Positions 1 to 14,599 of a stretch of DNA of 64,000 nt are shown piece by piece. Origin of the DNA: Serinus canaria (Eukaryota > Chordata > Aves > Passeriformes > Fringillidae); assembly GCF_022539315.1 (NCBI RefSeq), contig NC_066317.1, positions 43,494,435 through 43,558,434 on the forward strand, written 5' to 3'. The notes beneath the pieces are model-generated. The model saw only the letters and a list, made by a program, of their open reading frames with translations. It ran no database searches and had not been told where the DNA came from. Position 1 is the stretch's first letter; each line of letters begins with the position of its first letter. Made by a program: the position numbers and the translations under genes.

Positions 1-3000
1 CAGCCCCTAAAATGACTGTGAAATGAATGTGTTTCAGACTATGTATATTAAAATTTGCACTCGACCCAAAACTTATCACAATAAAAGCTGGGGGGATGAC
101 AACTTAAAGCAAGTAAACTAGGTCATAGCAGTCTGCAAATATCTGGAAAGCTTTATACAATGATGGTAAAACATAGGCTTCTAAGCAAGGCAAAAATAGC
201 ATCAGGATGTGAAGAAAAGAAGTAAGAAAATCCCAAATAAGAAAGGGAAGGGGAAAGGGAAGGCAAAGGAAATCAGAAGAACGGTCTCTAAGTATTGGTC
301 TTAGTTCTGGTTTTGGCTACATTAATTTTCACAGAATCCAGGGGAGCAAAAAAATTCCCCTTCTCAAAGGTCACTAAGGAAGATTTGAGATGGAATTCAT
401 GGGAAACAGGAAACTCAGGGAATGTTTCAATATTTTGATATCATCATGAATACCAAAGTGAAAGTATTTATAATCTGTTTAGTTTTTCATGAGAAATGCA
501 GAAACTTCTGTAGTATCAAGAGTTTTGAATACTTTCCAGTGTTTTGAAGCAAGACAGCGAAGCTGTTGTCCATTCCTACCTCTGCCACGTGGCCATGGGT
601 TTAAAACTATTCTAGGAGATATTACTAAATTTACCTATGTCTCAGGGTTGTTTTTTTGTTAGAGTTGTTTTTTGGGGGTGTTCTTTTGTGTCTGCGGGTG
701 GATGGGCATTGCTCGTGGGGTTTGGTGGGAATTTTTGGGTTTCTTTAGGAACAAGTACTCTGAAACAGGGCATGATGTCTGAAAACCTGGACCTGTTCAA
801 ATCAGTGATAGAGCCCTCAATACCACAGAGTCACAGTTTTATCCAATCATTAAAGTTCTTCATCCTTACTTAAACTGCCCATAAGTATATGAAAAACCAG
901 AGCTTGATTTCAGGAAGATCGCCTTTCTTGAGTTTAATCTCAATCTGTGCATCTTTCCATAAAATTTCAGAACTCTCTTCTTCCGTCTGGCTGAGCTTTC
1001 ACCTCAGCAGATGATTTGGACTGCAGTCTGTGTTCTGCAGAGTGATGTGTGGTTGAAAGCTTTGCCACTCCACACAGCTACCCAGTGATGGTCAACAACC
1101 AGTACTGTGATTGAATGCACTGCTTGAATTTGAGCCTTTGTCCAGCAGAGTCCTAAAGCTTCAAGGATGGAGCCTGCAGTGTCCTTGGGGAATTTGCTCC
1201 AGTGTTTCTGAAGGAACAAGATGGTTTTACATTTCAGCTTGAACCTTCCAGACTTCAATTTTTGGCTATGGCAGATCATTCTTATTGCTCTCAATTTCTC
1301 TTGCCTGTAAAAAATTCTTAAAACCTAACACTGATGAGGGACAAATGAGAAGCTTAGATTCTGATACCTGTACAAACTAGATTTTTGTGAACTGGATACT
1401 CCAATAATAAATGTTTTAATATCTAGACCCATATTCATTCTGAGATATTTTTTCCTTTCTAATTCTATTTCATGTAAAATGATTACATAATAATTTAATA
1501 TGTTGACATTTTTTCTTCTTATCTGAGCCTGGCAGTTTTCAATGAGTTCTGGTTCATATATTAATGAATAAATGACTTGAAAACAAACAAAAAAAAATTG
1601 TTAGTATGAAATTAGGAATTACTCCATGTTTTTTTCATTTCTTACCTTACTTGTCAGCACATGCCACTTAGCAGAGCTTTGAGAATGGTAATTGTCCTCC
1701 ACAGTGCCATGAGAAGTGAAGCAGTTCTCATCTTGAAATGTTAAGTTATATAATCAAAAGAAACTTTACCAGACAAACTGATTGTTCTGAATAAATAAAG
1801 ACTTTTTCACTCTTCAGTATTCTTTTTTATTTGTTATTGCCCTGTGGTAGTTTAGAAATAGCAGTGTTTTCCTTATTTCTGCACCCGTCTGAAACCTCAC
1901 AACCATCCTCTGGCTTGGTAAGAAAGAAAAATTTCCAATAAAAATGATACTTAAAAGAACAGAAGCTATCCTATTCATTTCAATAACTCTTGAACCATAT
2001 TATACCTTTCAATTAAGTGTAAGAAAAGGTGGTCATAAGACAGGAGGTTAAACTCCTGTAGAAAGGAATCTCATTAAAGTGTATTGGGTTGCTCCCATTT
2101 CAATCCCTGGCTTTCAGAAGAGATGAGATAAATTATTCTTGCTTACAGTAAAACTAGGATGCTAGCACAATTCCCTGGGTTCTGGTAAGAACTGATGCTG
2201 CTGTTGAAATATTAGATATGATCCAAAGAGAGGAAGTGCTGCCCACGCATGAAGGGCAGGAAAGGTTAGATGTAGCTATTCAGTCAATGAAAAAACAGGG
2301 GATCCTCACAAAAAGGGTTTGAAAATTACTTCATCCACAAGCTGTAAACAAACTTATCCTAGCAACAGAATCCATTAAGAGTTGTATTGACATAAACACC
2401 ATAATACTTGGGCTTAAGAACTGTGCTCTTAGTAAGAGTTTGGAAAGCAGTTTGTTCAATGTGGTAAGCAGTACATTAGTGCAGTGATGCATCTCCAGAA
2501 AAACTGCAGAAGGAAAAACATGTCTTTTTATTGAACTTTCTAAGAAACTTATGGTGGCATTATCTAAGCACCACATACCGAGTCAGTCATGAAGTCAACT
2601 GAAAAATGCAGAAGTTTTTGCTAGTCTTCTCTGCAGCACTTTATGAGACTTTTCTCATTGCAGTCTTTAATTTCATATACAGCAGCAGAGAAGTATGGTT
2701 AAAAAAATAATTTGAAGGACTGAAACCCCTTAATGGAGCAAATATGCACAGAGGTATTATAACTATTTCTCAGTGCAATACTGTTTGATGTATTCCAGTC
2801 TATTTGTAGCAGTTTGGTCCATCTTGTATTTTTTTTTCAGTATCTTCACTACAGTTATTTGACTTTCTAAAATTATTGTTTTGATGGGAAAAGTATGTTT
2901 ATGGTAAATATGTTGGCCTAGTCTCCCCAGATGTCATTACTAAGGCTGTATTGCCAAACCTCTGCAACAAAAATATTTCTTCAAGGTATTTATGTTATGG

Positions 3001-5249
3001 TACAGGATGACATTTTTAAATAGACTGTCTCAAAAACCACCTTTAGGTACATTTCTGCAATCTCTAAAGAGTTAGATAAATCCAAAGTTAGATACACCAG
3101 GTGACTCCACAGAGGGCTGCCCCAGGTTCTCTTTTGAGAGCCCTTGCTACAAGGAAATGTGAAGTATGCTTCTGATGATATAATACCCCTGAGAGGCAAC
3201 GAGAGCTCTGCTGTTTTCCTAATGACAAAAAGAACTGACTACACACAAAAGCCTTTATATCACCAGAGTAAAAAGTGATATTCAGCACACATTATCACTA
3301 TCTTACTGAAATACAGAATCCATGTTAGCTCAGTGCCAGTTGAACACATGACCTGTACTTTAGCATGGAAGAGTAAAGGAAAACTGAGATTTTGTGTACT
3401 AGAGATGCAGATGGATCTTCTCTGACTGGAAGGGGTAAAGGGTAGAAAACACTTCTGTGAGAAGATGTCTTTGTGTTAAATGCTGTTGAGCCATGATTCT
3501 GCCCAGATATGTTTCTGTCTCTGTTTACTGCTTGCAGATGAAATGCAGTTTCCACTATCTAGAGTGTTTTGTGTCTTTCCTCAAAAAAATTAATTGGTTT
3601 GATGATGTGCAGGTATTGCTAAACACTGGTCACAGTTCCATAACACAATATCAGTAAATCCAATCACTGTTTGCAGAAAGATGGCATTTTATGGAATTTA
3701 GTTTCCTTTATGAAAGGACACTTTCTACTTAGAAAATATTGCAGTTTAAGTGATTAAAGAACAACTGTAAAGAAGAATTTTATTCAATACTGAATACAAC
3801 TATCAAATAGAAGAAGTGTAACTGCAAGCCTGGAGGTCCAACAGTAGCAAAGGGGGCTGCATGCAATTTATTTATTTAAACAACAATATCTTGGCTGTCT
3901 GGAGTCACATTTCCATGAAGTAATCTGTAAAGTAGGTGAAAACAAGTAATTTAATACAAGCAATGCACAGGCCAGAAGTTGAAACAGACTTTCAACTGCA
4001 TATTAGATCAATAAAAGAAGGACTTAGGTAAAGCCAGTCTGTGAGGTCAGAACAATTAAGTTCCAAGGTCTAGCAGGGTGCAACTACTTCATATAAAGAG
4101 CTGAATCACAGCATTTGAAGTGTAGTACACGTGACACATGGGTTTTGTTCTGTCAGTATGAAGTGCAGTCTTGCATGCTTCTCAGTTTTGCATCAAATTG
4201 AAAAAGGAAACTTTATTTTCAATAAAATCTTGCTTGTAATCTTTTATGTCTTTTTGGATGAAGGTAAAAGCTTTCCAATTAATGCATCAAGCATATATTT
4301 AAAATTTAATTGAAATGATCAAATAGTGTTATATTACTTTTAACTGTCTTAGTAGGTGGATGGTGTTCACACTTCTATTGACATAAATAATTCCTATCAA
4401 AATAATTATTTTTAATATTTTTACAAATTATAAAAGAATACTTGTGCTTGGATAAAACTATTTCTGACAGCAACATGCCGCACTTCTGACAACAACATGC
4501 CTCATTTCTGACTCCTGAATATTCTGAACTTGTACAGAAAAACTTGTGTAGACATGTTCAGATCACCTCTCAGCCAATGTAAAATTAACTCTCCCAAGAT
4601 TATTTTTGATACTTTTTTTAACCTGTTCTTAAAGGCTTCCAAGAAATAAGAAGACTGAGGAGTCTCCCTGTTTACTGGTAGATCCAAGGATTAGGCATTG
4701 GAAAGGTTTTTCTCCTGCAATTTAAATTTCTTCCCTGTTATGCTATCTTCTATAAAGATGGGAAACATCTCTTGCTTTTGACATAGCTAAATATTATCAT
4801 TCTTTTTCTTTGCTGTTCTTCCTTCACCTTCTGCCCTTTGAGTTGAGCAACTGTAAATTCTTTTCATTTCTCTGGAAACAAAATCCTCAGAATTCTACTT
4901 TAGATAAGGTTGTTATCTGCTATTCAGGTAATACTCACATTTTAACCTTCTTAGATGATGTTTATTCTTTTGGTTTGTCTTTTAAGTAACTCAGATTCTT
5001 GAGTGTGGCCTCCCTGTTGGGACAGTTTCAAAAAAAGGTGTTGCAAGCACACAGACCACTTCAAGACTTTCTGGTAAGGGCAGTTGCATGGAGTTGAGAA
5101 ATGCAGGTTGCTTTTGAAGGGAAGGGAGTTGAATTTGTCTTTCACACCCTGAATGAAAGCTGGAATTTATACAGAAGAAATCTATGATTGTTTGTACCTC
5201 TTGTGAGTTAGCAAACAAGAAAGCTATAAAAGTAGTAGACAAGTGGAGT
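1..5249. other. Gene-free AT-rich flanking DNA
   Basis: No coding exon or recognisable transposon was seen. It includes a purine-rich GGGAAGGGGAAAGGG run at 245-259, a G/T-rich patch at 640-760 and the 22-bp tandem repeat at 4462. Confidence 0.6.
4462..4512. repeat. 22-bp tandem repeat, 2.3 copies
   Basis: TTCTGACAGCAACATGCCGC and TTCTGACAACAACATGCCTC recur at a 22-bp spacing (4462-4483, 4484-4505), followed by a partial TTCTGAC. The two full copies differ by three substitutions. Confidence 0.9.
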
Positions 5250-5795
5250 CACTGGGAGGGCTGGCCAACCTGATTGACTTTCTACGAGGAAACAACTACC
5301 TGGAAGGATGAGTGGAGGGCAGTGGGTATTGTCCACGTTGACACCATCTCTCACAACATCCTCACAGGCAAACTCAGGAAGTGTGGGCTGGAGGAGTGGA
5401 CAGGGAACTGGTTTGATAACAGGCTGAATAGAAGATCCCAGAGAGTCATTATCAGTGACACGAGATCTAGCTGGAAGCCTGTCATGAGTAGTGTCCCCAA
5501 AGGTTCAATATTAGGTTTAGTATTGTTTAAATTATTCATCAGTGACTTGCTCAGAAGGTACTCTGCTCCTTCATCCAAGTTCACTGATCCATCAAAACTG
5601 GGAGGGTTGGCTGAGGGGTGGATGCTTACCCTTCAGAAAGACCTTGACAGGTTGGAGAGATGGACAGAGGGGAACCTTCTGAAATTCAATAAAGGCAAAT
5701 GCTGGGTTCTGCATCTGGGTGTGTAATCCCAGACACCAGCATAAGCTGCAACTGACCTGCTGGAAAGCAGCTCTGCAGAGCTGGAAGTTGGTGAG
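5250..5795 (+). mobile_element. CR1 LINE fragment, reverse transcriptase region (degenerate)
   Basis: Translation of 5310-5726 gives recognisable CR1 reverse transcriptase blocks: SHNILTGKLRKCGLEEW, NRRSQRVIISDTRSSWKPV, SSVPKGSILGLVLFKLFISD, then LQKDLDRLERWTEGNLLKFN and CWVLHLG. The catalytic FADD-type motif is altered to FTDP, so the copy is dead. Past 5727 the match continues, frame-shifted, for about 70 bp (GACCTGCTGGAAAGCAGCTC) and then fades. Both the 5' part and the 3' terminus are missing. An antisense frame over the same span is a shadow. Confidence 0.88.
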
Positions 5796-8310
5796 TCTGC
5801 TTTGTTTTGCTTTTTATCTGTAAATGAGGAAATAAGGGAAGCGCTGGATGATTTAATAAAGGCTGATAGGCTCACTTAGTCCAGTAATCAGGTCGTATGA
5901 CCATTATTCTTACTGAGGTGAAACTCCACTGAGGTGGTTGGCTGAATACTGGGACCCTCCACCAGTCATATTCACTGCCATAACCTTGCCAGATATATAT
6001 CTCTTTCATCCAAAGTATCAATTTGTGCTTATATTTGTTGTCTAATATTTCAAGTGACCACACACACTCTCCAAGGTTTTTTTGCTCATACATCTAAATA
6101 ATAATCACTATGAACATCACTGTTCTTTGTTGGAGAGCTCACAGGAAGCTATTTTTTATGTTATTGGGTTAACATGTTACAAAGCTTCTTCATTATGTCT
6201 GAGCTGCCACTCTACATGGGAAATTAGTGGTAGCCTGTAGGGTGGGTGTGTATCTGCTTTTTATGTAACTTATCATTTAGGACTATGACACTCTTATTTT
6301 TTTATTTTTTTTTTTAGGTAAGGATTAACATGCTTGACTTGGAGTTTCTCATTCTGAGATGAAATGATTAGAATTGCTAATAAACCCATGCTATTTTGCC
6401 ACACACCTATAGACTAAATAAATAATTTCTTCATAAAGACCTTTTGTGACTCTCCTTTTTGCATGTATAAAGTGTATGCACATACACACTCACCTGTATT
6501 TATATATACACTTTCCTTGTAAAGCATGCTGCAGTTTTCATCCTCTCAAAGATTTAGCACACAGGAAATATTTGAATCTGCATCACTCCATGTGTGTACT
6601 TGTACTTACACCCTGTGTCTAAATCTAATCATCCAGAAGCTTGTGACAGTAAGTGTAGAGTGGTTTCCTTGTCTGCAGCAGCATTCTTTCAAAGGGAAGA
6701 TTCCCTGGTGAATTCATTATTACACAGAAGTCCCACCCCCGTGAAACTGCTGTAGACACATAACAGGATTACTGTTCAAGAGTTTACTAGGATGCAAGTA
6801 AAATTGTTCCAGTCAGTCAGCAGCAAGCATCTTTGGCTAAGGCAGGAGAATGCTTTCTTTTCCACACCTCATGAAAATATAAGGAAGCATTTATATTTAT
6901 TTTCTGTACATAAAACTTCTTTGCCTATTACACTATCGGTTCACTTTATATTAAAAAGATGGGGTTTTTTCAGCTTGTCTAAATCTGACTCTGTAAAAAT
7001 AACTTGTTAAGGTTAGTGCATTCACAGTCAGTCAAACAATAGATGTGAAGATTGCTGTTTGGAGAGGATCTATAGTTCAAATATATTTTAAAATACTGAA
7101 GGGAGAGCTTCTGTACTTAATATATCATTAATGATTTTGACAGCTGATATTTGGAGGATTTTTTGTTGCTTAACATAATTTCCTTGTTTCTTGTAGTCTC
7201 ATCACTGCAAGGAAATGAAAATTCTAGTTTTAAAATATTAGCTGTTGTATATTATATCTTTAAAAATTATACATATTTTGTCTCTGAATTGGAGTTTTGA
7301 TAATGGTAGTTCTCAATACTTACAGAAAGGATATGAGACGAATCTTCTAACTTCATTAGCTAATGAATGTGTCAAATGTATTCATGTAATTCTCAGGAAA
7401 GAAATTAGCTGGACCTAATAACCTAATGGCTTAGAAGTGCTCTCAAAATGTAGAGCTGCCTAATCGATGGGGTGACAAACGAAATGATCTGTGGTCTGCA
7501 AGGTTAGGAGTTAATTGAATGAAGAGACAGTATTGACAGTATTTTATTTTTTTTAACAGCTGCTCATATATTCCTAATGGAAAGCTTGGTTTTATTCTTC
7601 CCTAAAGTAATTGCACATTCAACCTTAATTGAAACTCCCATGTTTTATCTAGCAAATTGCTTTTACTCAGAGTAAGGGTCTTTGACATTTATACTTTGGA
7701 GATTTAAGATGTCGATGTGATATATAGAGCTCCTACTTGTAACTATAAGCGGCTAAAAATCATTTTAACCTGCACTGAAAATTTTCCTCTACTCTCACAT
7801 TCTAAAAGTTTATGTGAGTGCTGGGAAATATCTCAATTAATGTAATATATTTCATGTTTTAGATACTATTTGCTCTCCACATTACTGTATGAGGAAATAT
7901 AACACTATTTCATTTTGTTGATTTTCATTAATTTGCATAACCAGCTACTATTATCATTAATTAATTCATTGATAGCTAGATTAAGAAGACTATTTAATGA
8001 CATCCAGATGCTTAAAAGAGTCCTCATCCAAATTCCAGTAAGTCTTCTTACTAGGATTCAGACATCAGAAATGTCACAACAAGTAATGTTTAAATTTTAT
8101 CCGGGTCTCAAATAAAAAAAAATATATATAGTAAAGCCAGCTGCTATTCCTTCACTTCCTACAACTGCTCCATCTTTGGGGAACCCAGTGATCAGAACTA
8201 ACTTTTTTATTTTGCCACAAACTCTGCACACCCGCTTGCATTCAGTGAAAGCCTGTATCTGCCAGTTGGTTCTGGCAACTTGATGTATTTGAAGAAGTCC
8301 ATGCTCTTTG

Positions 8311-8371
8311 CAGAGGGTTGGACTAGATGGCTTTTGGACATCCTTTCCAACCCAAACTATTCTATGATTTT
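8311..8371 (+). mobile_element. CR1 LINE 3' end remnant
   Basis: A short piece reading GGGTTGGACTAGATGGCTTT, then CCTTTCCAACCCAAACTATTCTATGATT, matches the conserved avian CR1 3' terminus. Nothing upstream of it is recognisable as CR1. Confidence 0.85.
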
Positions 8372-11300
8372 TGTCCTTTCTTTGCTTATTCAGCAGCAGC
8401 TATCCCGAATATCTTGATTTTAACACCACCTAATACTGGGAAAAGGAGGGAAACAAAGATTCGGAAAAAATGTGGTTCAGCTGTAGAAACATAAATGGCA
8501 TCATTAACTCATGTTTAAATAAAGACAGAGTGAAATGTAAAATTAAAACAAGCTGGATAGGAGTTTGGCATGAAGCAAAAGCATCACCCTATGCTTTACC
8601 ACAGAGGTGGCTGATGAAGTGGCAACATAGGCAATGTCATGATCAGTAATAGGTATGAAGGTATGCCCAAACCCTGGGACGTAATTTTAATATGGAAATA
8701 TCTGAAGATATCCAAGTTGTAGAAGGAGAGGATGTCTCAGTGATAACTATGTACCACAAAAATTACTGCCACTGAAGAGCCTGGCAGCCCTGGTTTCGCC
8801 CTTCAGACCTAGGACCTCTGGACTGACTTAAACATGCTGAGATTCACTGTGCAGGGGCACATGGACACGTGTCAAGTAGCCTGACAGGCAGATTGCTTTT
8901 GATGTTTGTGGTTTTGGGGAGTCAGTTATGCTAGGTCCAGAAAACAATAGCATTAATTAAGCATGTACTGAAATCTTGTTATACTATAGATATGTGATAA
9001 ATAATTTTCTTCATCACTTAAAGCTTTAAACTTTAGCTTTAAACAGGGAAGGAAGTGTTGAAAATGAACTAGAAACTTTCTCAAATACCAAGTTCTTTTT
9101 AGGACATGAATTTTCAGCATGTTCTGGGATTGTATGAACTTTAGACTTGATTCTGCTATTGCAGGGTCTGGCTCTTACCTCCAGGGCTCTTGAGCAGGGG
9201 CTTATTAAGTTTCAACTATTTGGTTTCAGGGAGCTACTGTACAATGCAGCAATATGAAGGTGCTCTCCATTGATACTAACCTGATACTACCAAAGCTATC
9301 CTGTGTAAATAGCTCTTTTCTTTCTTGATTTATATAGAGTTTGGACATATTCAACACTAATCTGCTTGCTAGCCTTATCAGCCTTAATCTATAGTTATAC
9401 TTTGGCTATTGCTGAAACATTTTTATTTTTACTACAGCATTTGGACCTCTGTTTTCCCCCACAAATCTCACTTGTTCTCCTGTGCTTAACATATATGAAC
9501 TGAGCAGGTCCCCTCCATTCCTTCAGCTTGGGAACAAAAACAGCTTAGACAATGGTATCTCAGAACTGAGTAGTGGAATAAAGTCTGCATCCTTTGAAAC
9601 TTGACAATGATTATCTGTCATTTTCTTCTCACATTTGAATGTCATCCACATTTAATCCGTGAAAAGTTTCTACACTTCTTGCTTTATCTGTTTTTGGTTT
9701 TTGTTTGTTTCCCACTGACCCTCTCTGAAACAAAGCTTAAAACATCCAGGTGCATAATTTGAACCTGGGATGGGTTCTCAGAATAAGGAATAGAAAGTGA
9801 AAGAAAATGGAGGAGGAGAAGAAAAGTGTCTAAAACTTGCATCCACAGAGTTATTACATATAATTCATGGTTTTACAGTTAGAAAAATACAAAGAAAAGT
9901 AACTCGCTCTGACCAAATAGCAATCTAACTGTATGGTGAGAACACAAATTCCACATCTTATAAATTTAGGAGGGATAAAAACCACAAACATATTGTATGA
10001 GGAGAGAGGGAAACAAAAATCCTTCCTTGCCTGGCAAAGAAAGAACCTGCTTTTCTTTACTGCAGAATGAACTGCTATACTGTCCTATTACACAAGTCCT
10101 ACAGTAGGATAAAGTAACTTGGCCAAAAGTGATTTCAATACGAAATCGCCTTCAGCAATCTCTTTTCTTGCATTTTCAACACTATGTTATAATTAAAAAC
10201 TAGAGGACACAATGAAGTGCAGTTTGGAAGGGAGAAAAGAGAGGGATTTTGGGACAGTTTTTTTTTTTTCCTGGTTTGGGGTTTTGTTCGGGTTTTTGTT
10301 TTTTAATCTGTAAGAGTTTTTTGCTTTTTGGCTTTTTGTTTTCTGTTTAAGTCCACAGTCCAGGAAGAAGCTGCTTCAGTCGTGTTGTTAGAAGGTAAGG
10401 GGAAAATTAATAACAGAAACATTAACACAGTGTTGCTAATGTTATGCTCCTAAGTACATCAACCATTTTTTCATTAGAGAAGCAGGTTTGAGCTCTTAAA
10501 AATCCATTCTTTCTGGGTTTCTGAACTAAGTCCATGCTGACTGCCATAACCTTGCCACAGAGACAAGGCTCGGAGCATGATGAGGTGATATTTTTTTCCT
10601 CCACTTCTTTCTCTGTTGAGAGCTGGTGAAAAGAGGGAAACATATTTACAGAATAGAGATTTTACTGATAATGTCATTCAGAGCCTTGAGGGCAAACAGT
10701 AATCATAGAATATATTGATAGCATCTTCCTAATAACTCCCATATATCTGCTCATACCAACCTGGCTAGTAGCTGGTAGCTAATAAGGCTGCCAATTTGCT
10801 GAGTCTGATAAATGCACCTCTGGAAGACAGGGGGAGTTCTCATGCTAATAGCTGGCTTTTTGAATGCTTATTGCAGACCACTGTAAAAAAAAAATCCCTT
10901 TGTTTTGCTGAATATTCTGATTTCAGTATATATTTACAGAATTACAGTATCATTCTTTCCCTTTTCCTTTGTCTTTTACTTTCCTAGGAGTGAATCATAC
11001 AAAAATTAAGATGCCTAGTACAAAGAAACTTCTTTGGAACATCTCTTTGCTGCATCTTGTTTTTCCCATATTATTTCTCTTCTTCTCTTGATTTACCTTT
11101 AGGGAGAAAACAATGCAATTGCAAATGCCAGAGACAAAGTTGCTTCTTAATGAAGCAAATGGTCTGGAAATATGCAGCCATTCAGTAGCGTATGGCAAGT
11201 GGATGTGCACAAGCTACACCTAGTGTTATTTGACTAGTCTGGGTGTTTTTTCCTGTGCCCAGTTTCCTCCTAAGCATTTTAAAGAGTCAGTCTCTGAAAG

Positions 11301-12125
11301 ACAATAGCTGTTCTCACAATGGAAACCACCTTATAACCCCAAAAGTTTAGTTGCTGTGCAGAAGAGCATGGAAGAATAGCATATGGCTAAAGAATATTTT
11401 GGGGAATCCTCTTTTGAATTAGAAATTTGCAATAAAATAGAAGTGAGATGTTCCTGTTGTTGAACACTGCACATAGAGCAAGAAAGGAGGTAGCAGTAGA
11501 AAGAAAACAATTGGCACTTGATCAAATTTCCTCCTTCAGTAACTACTGTCTATATAGCAGGGACCTCTCTCCCCTCTATTAGTCTTTGTGCTGACTTAAG
11601 CTACCTTCATATTGATTATTTTGAACTCACCACAATGAAGTATTTAGCTTTTAAGTAAATTTCTTTTGTGATAAAACCACTGATGATATAAAAATACAGA
11701 ACTATGAATAAAGAGTCTGTATGAGCTACTTGAGGTCTTGTAATTACAAGACACTCTTGGCTTGATAAGGAAATCTTTTGTTTTCTGCTGTATATGGACT
11801 TATATCACCAAAAAATGAAATGAATAGGCAAGCTCACAAGCTTTCAATCATGTTTTCTTAACAAAAATCTGTAAGGTAATGTGGTACTTGCAACCTAAAT
11901 TTTTCATGATTGTATATTATAAAGATGTACAAAACAGGTGTCAAATGTAGAAAAAAAATGTGTGCTATATAAAGATTTCTACTTTGTTTTTACAATGTGA
12001 ACATGACCATAGAAAAGCATAAAGCTGCAAATTCAGATATGGATACATATATACAGTATATATATGAATAAATATAAGTATATATGCATAAATCTCCATG
12101 AAAAGTTCTGGAATTACCTTCTGGT

Positions 12126-12126
12126 T

Positions 12127-12150
<24 letters not shown>
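12126..12150. repeat. (TA)n microsatellite
   Basis: A pure TA run of about 12 units is followed by GTATGTATATG. A wider AT-alternating zone runs from about 12040 to 12160. Confidence 0.92.
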
Positions 12151-12157
<7 letters not shown>

Positions 12158-12577
12158 ATGACAATTCTGATGTGTATGACACAAAGGTGAGACTCATTCT
12201 TGAGTCTTTTGAAATGCAAAAATATCTTTGAAATGCGATATTGTTCGTGAACCACTTTCTTAAGAAAGATGTACTTTTGAAAAGATTACTTGAGAGTGCA
12301 TAACAATCTATCTTGATGCATAAGGAGCAACGAGGTAGCTATTATTTGTCTAGGTAATACTTCTTTTAATGTATTTGTAGTTTTGCCATGGTTTTATTTA
12401 CTTGATTTCCCTGTAGTAAAGTCCTGTCAAAAGGCTTCTAACTGGTTTAGCACTCAGTTTTACATGTGGTCTGGATAATTCTTCTACAGTGTTAATTCTA
12501 TTTAGATTCCACTAATGCTGCTGAAAGTTATCTAGCTTTATTTGACCTTATGTTCACTTAACTGAAAATGCTATTGA

Positions 12578-12605
12578 CACAGCAAAAAACACAGCAAAAA
12601 ACACA
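12578..12605. repeat. 12-bp tandem duplication
   Basis: CACAGCAAAAAA occurs twice in tandem (12578-12589, 12590-12601), followed by CACA. Confidence 0.85.
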
Positions 12606-13880
12606 AGTGCTATTATGTATGTCTTTCTCAAAATTGGTGTCATGTAGGGTAATAATTTTTCAGCCAGCTCTCTGATCCTCAGAGTTTGTGCCTTGGCTTT
12701 ATATCAGTAAAATACTAAGGGTATCCAGGGTGATCAGAAAGAACAAAAGTAATTTTCTAGAGAATTTCAGAGACCATTTGGCATCTAATAGATTAACAGA
12801 AGCCTAGGCGCAGGCTAGACAGGAATCTAGAATTTTATTATCCAGAGTTTTCCCATAAATTAACATATTTGCCAGCACAGATTCTTTGTTCATAAATTTA
12901 AATTGAGGTGAGTTTGTGCCTGAACCTCACCTTCCTATTTTAATTTGAGCTTTTAAAAGGAAAGCCTTCACAAATACCAGTAATGGAAACATGGCATACA
13001 CACTCTCCATTCTCTCTGTAAGAGCCATTCACAAGAGAAGAGCCTTGAATGCTATAGGGAATATAACTATATATAAGATTAAAATTTGGTTGTTTTATCC
13101 TGCAATATTTTGAATTTCATGTTGGATTTCATACAGATGCCAGTCATGTTGAGTTCTATGAAACACACAGTTCATGGATTCCGTTTGATGGAGCTACAGC
13201 ACAGTATGGGCTTACTCCTGGCAGTTCTTTACATTGACATGTCATTTTTCAAGTTTTCCCTCAAGTTATTCTGCTGGCTCCCCTTGGTTCTGGACTTTGA
13301 TCAAGCTGAGCAGGTGAGCCTTTGAACAGGATGCTGTCAAAATGGTGAAGGCATTTCCCACCTTTATCTAGGAAATGCTCTAAGCAGATTGTCAGCTCTT
13401 GCCACTCCTGTTTTCCCCCTCTAATTCTCACTTGTTGAGGGGGATTTGGTCACTCTACCCAGGTTACCAGTCACAGGCCACAGACACACAAACTGTGATA
13501 TGCAGTTGTGAACTGGGCTCCTGACTAGCGTGGCTCTATGCCTCTGCAGTTCATTGGGCTGGGGAAGGCATATGGCTATCAATTTTTAAAAAATAAAGTC
13601 ATAAAACCACAAGAATCTACAAATCACAGGTTGATTCCAGACTTTGTGAGTAGAAGGACAACTGTATTATTTTAAACTAGGTCATTTAGACCATGTGCAA
13701 ACATTGATCAAGATACTCTACTGCTAAATAGTTATTTTCTTAAATGCTATCTCATTCTAACAATCTCAGTCTTTGTCAAGGGTGTGAGAAGAGTAAGAAG
13801 AATTATTTTTATTCTTGAAATAAATGAGGAAGAAAATAATATACCATTAAGATATTGGGCGCATCTCTTCTTTATTTTTT

Positions 13881-13899
13881 TTGTTTGTTTGTTTGTTTG
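13881..13899. repeat. (GTTT)n microsatellite
   Basis: Four to five GTTT units follow a T-rich run. Confidence 0.85.
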
Positions 13900-14599
13900 G
13901 ATTTTTCCTTGATGTCAAGACACAGAACTGTTATTTTGGCATGAAAGAGAAGCATTTTCTTCCTTTCATATCCAAGAGTTGTCAAATAAATCTCTGTCAG
14001 GTGAATCTAATGTTTGCAGAAAAGCAGTTCCTGTAAGAAGCATCCAATTAGCCTACTTATGTCACTTAGTACTCTGTGCTTTAGTGTTCTCTGACTATAG
14101 ATTAGTTTCTGTGCTCTAATTCCTGCCATTAATATTCACCCACCATAATCCTGCTTTGCTATGCATTATTTATCAAGTTTAAAAAGTGTTATAGCAAGTT
14201 TAACTAGGTAACAGGCAAAAACTGTTGTCCAAAAAGTGTTTTCAACCTGAACAGTTCACACACTGAGGAAGATGTGAAAAATATTATTTAAAATGAGAAA
14301 ACTTTACAGATAGTGGGGACATGTTGTTTGTTCATGTTTTTTTCTGTCTGTACAACCATCTGTTTCTTCAAATGCTAAGAATGAAACTAAATTTCTATAC
14401 AATTTAATTTTAAAAATATTTAAAAGTTGGAAATTTGGAAAAAAAAACAAAACATGTAAGTACTATAAGTATACCAAAGGAAATCTTTTGTAGCAGAGGG
14501 GGACTCAAGCTGCAAGCTATAAAAGGGGCTTCTACAGATACTTCTGTGGTCTGTTGGGCAGAAGTGCTCTTGCAGGTGCTTCTTTGAGAACTACTCTTT

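Larger units (their letters stand above)
5796..14599. other. Gene-free AT-rich flanking DNA
   Basis: Apart from the CR1 tail at 8311, a G/T-rich patch at 10260-10345 and the small repeats at 12126, 12578 and 13881, nothing recognisable was seen. All open frames are short and unlike known proteins. Confidence 0.6.
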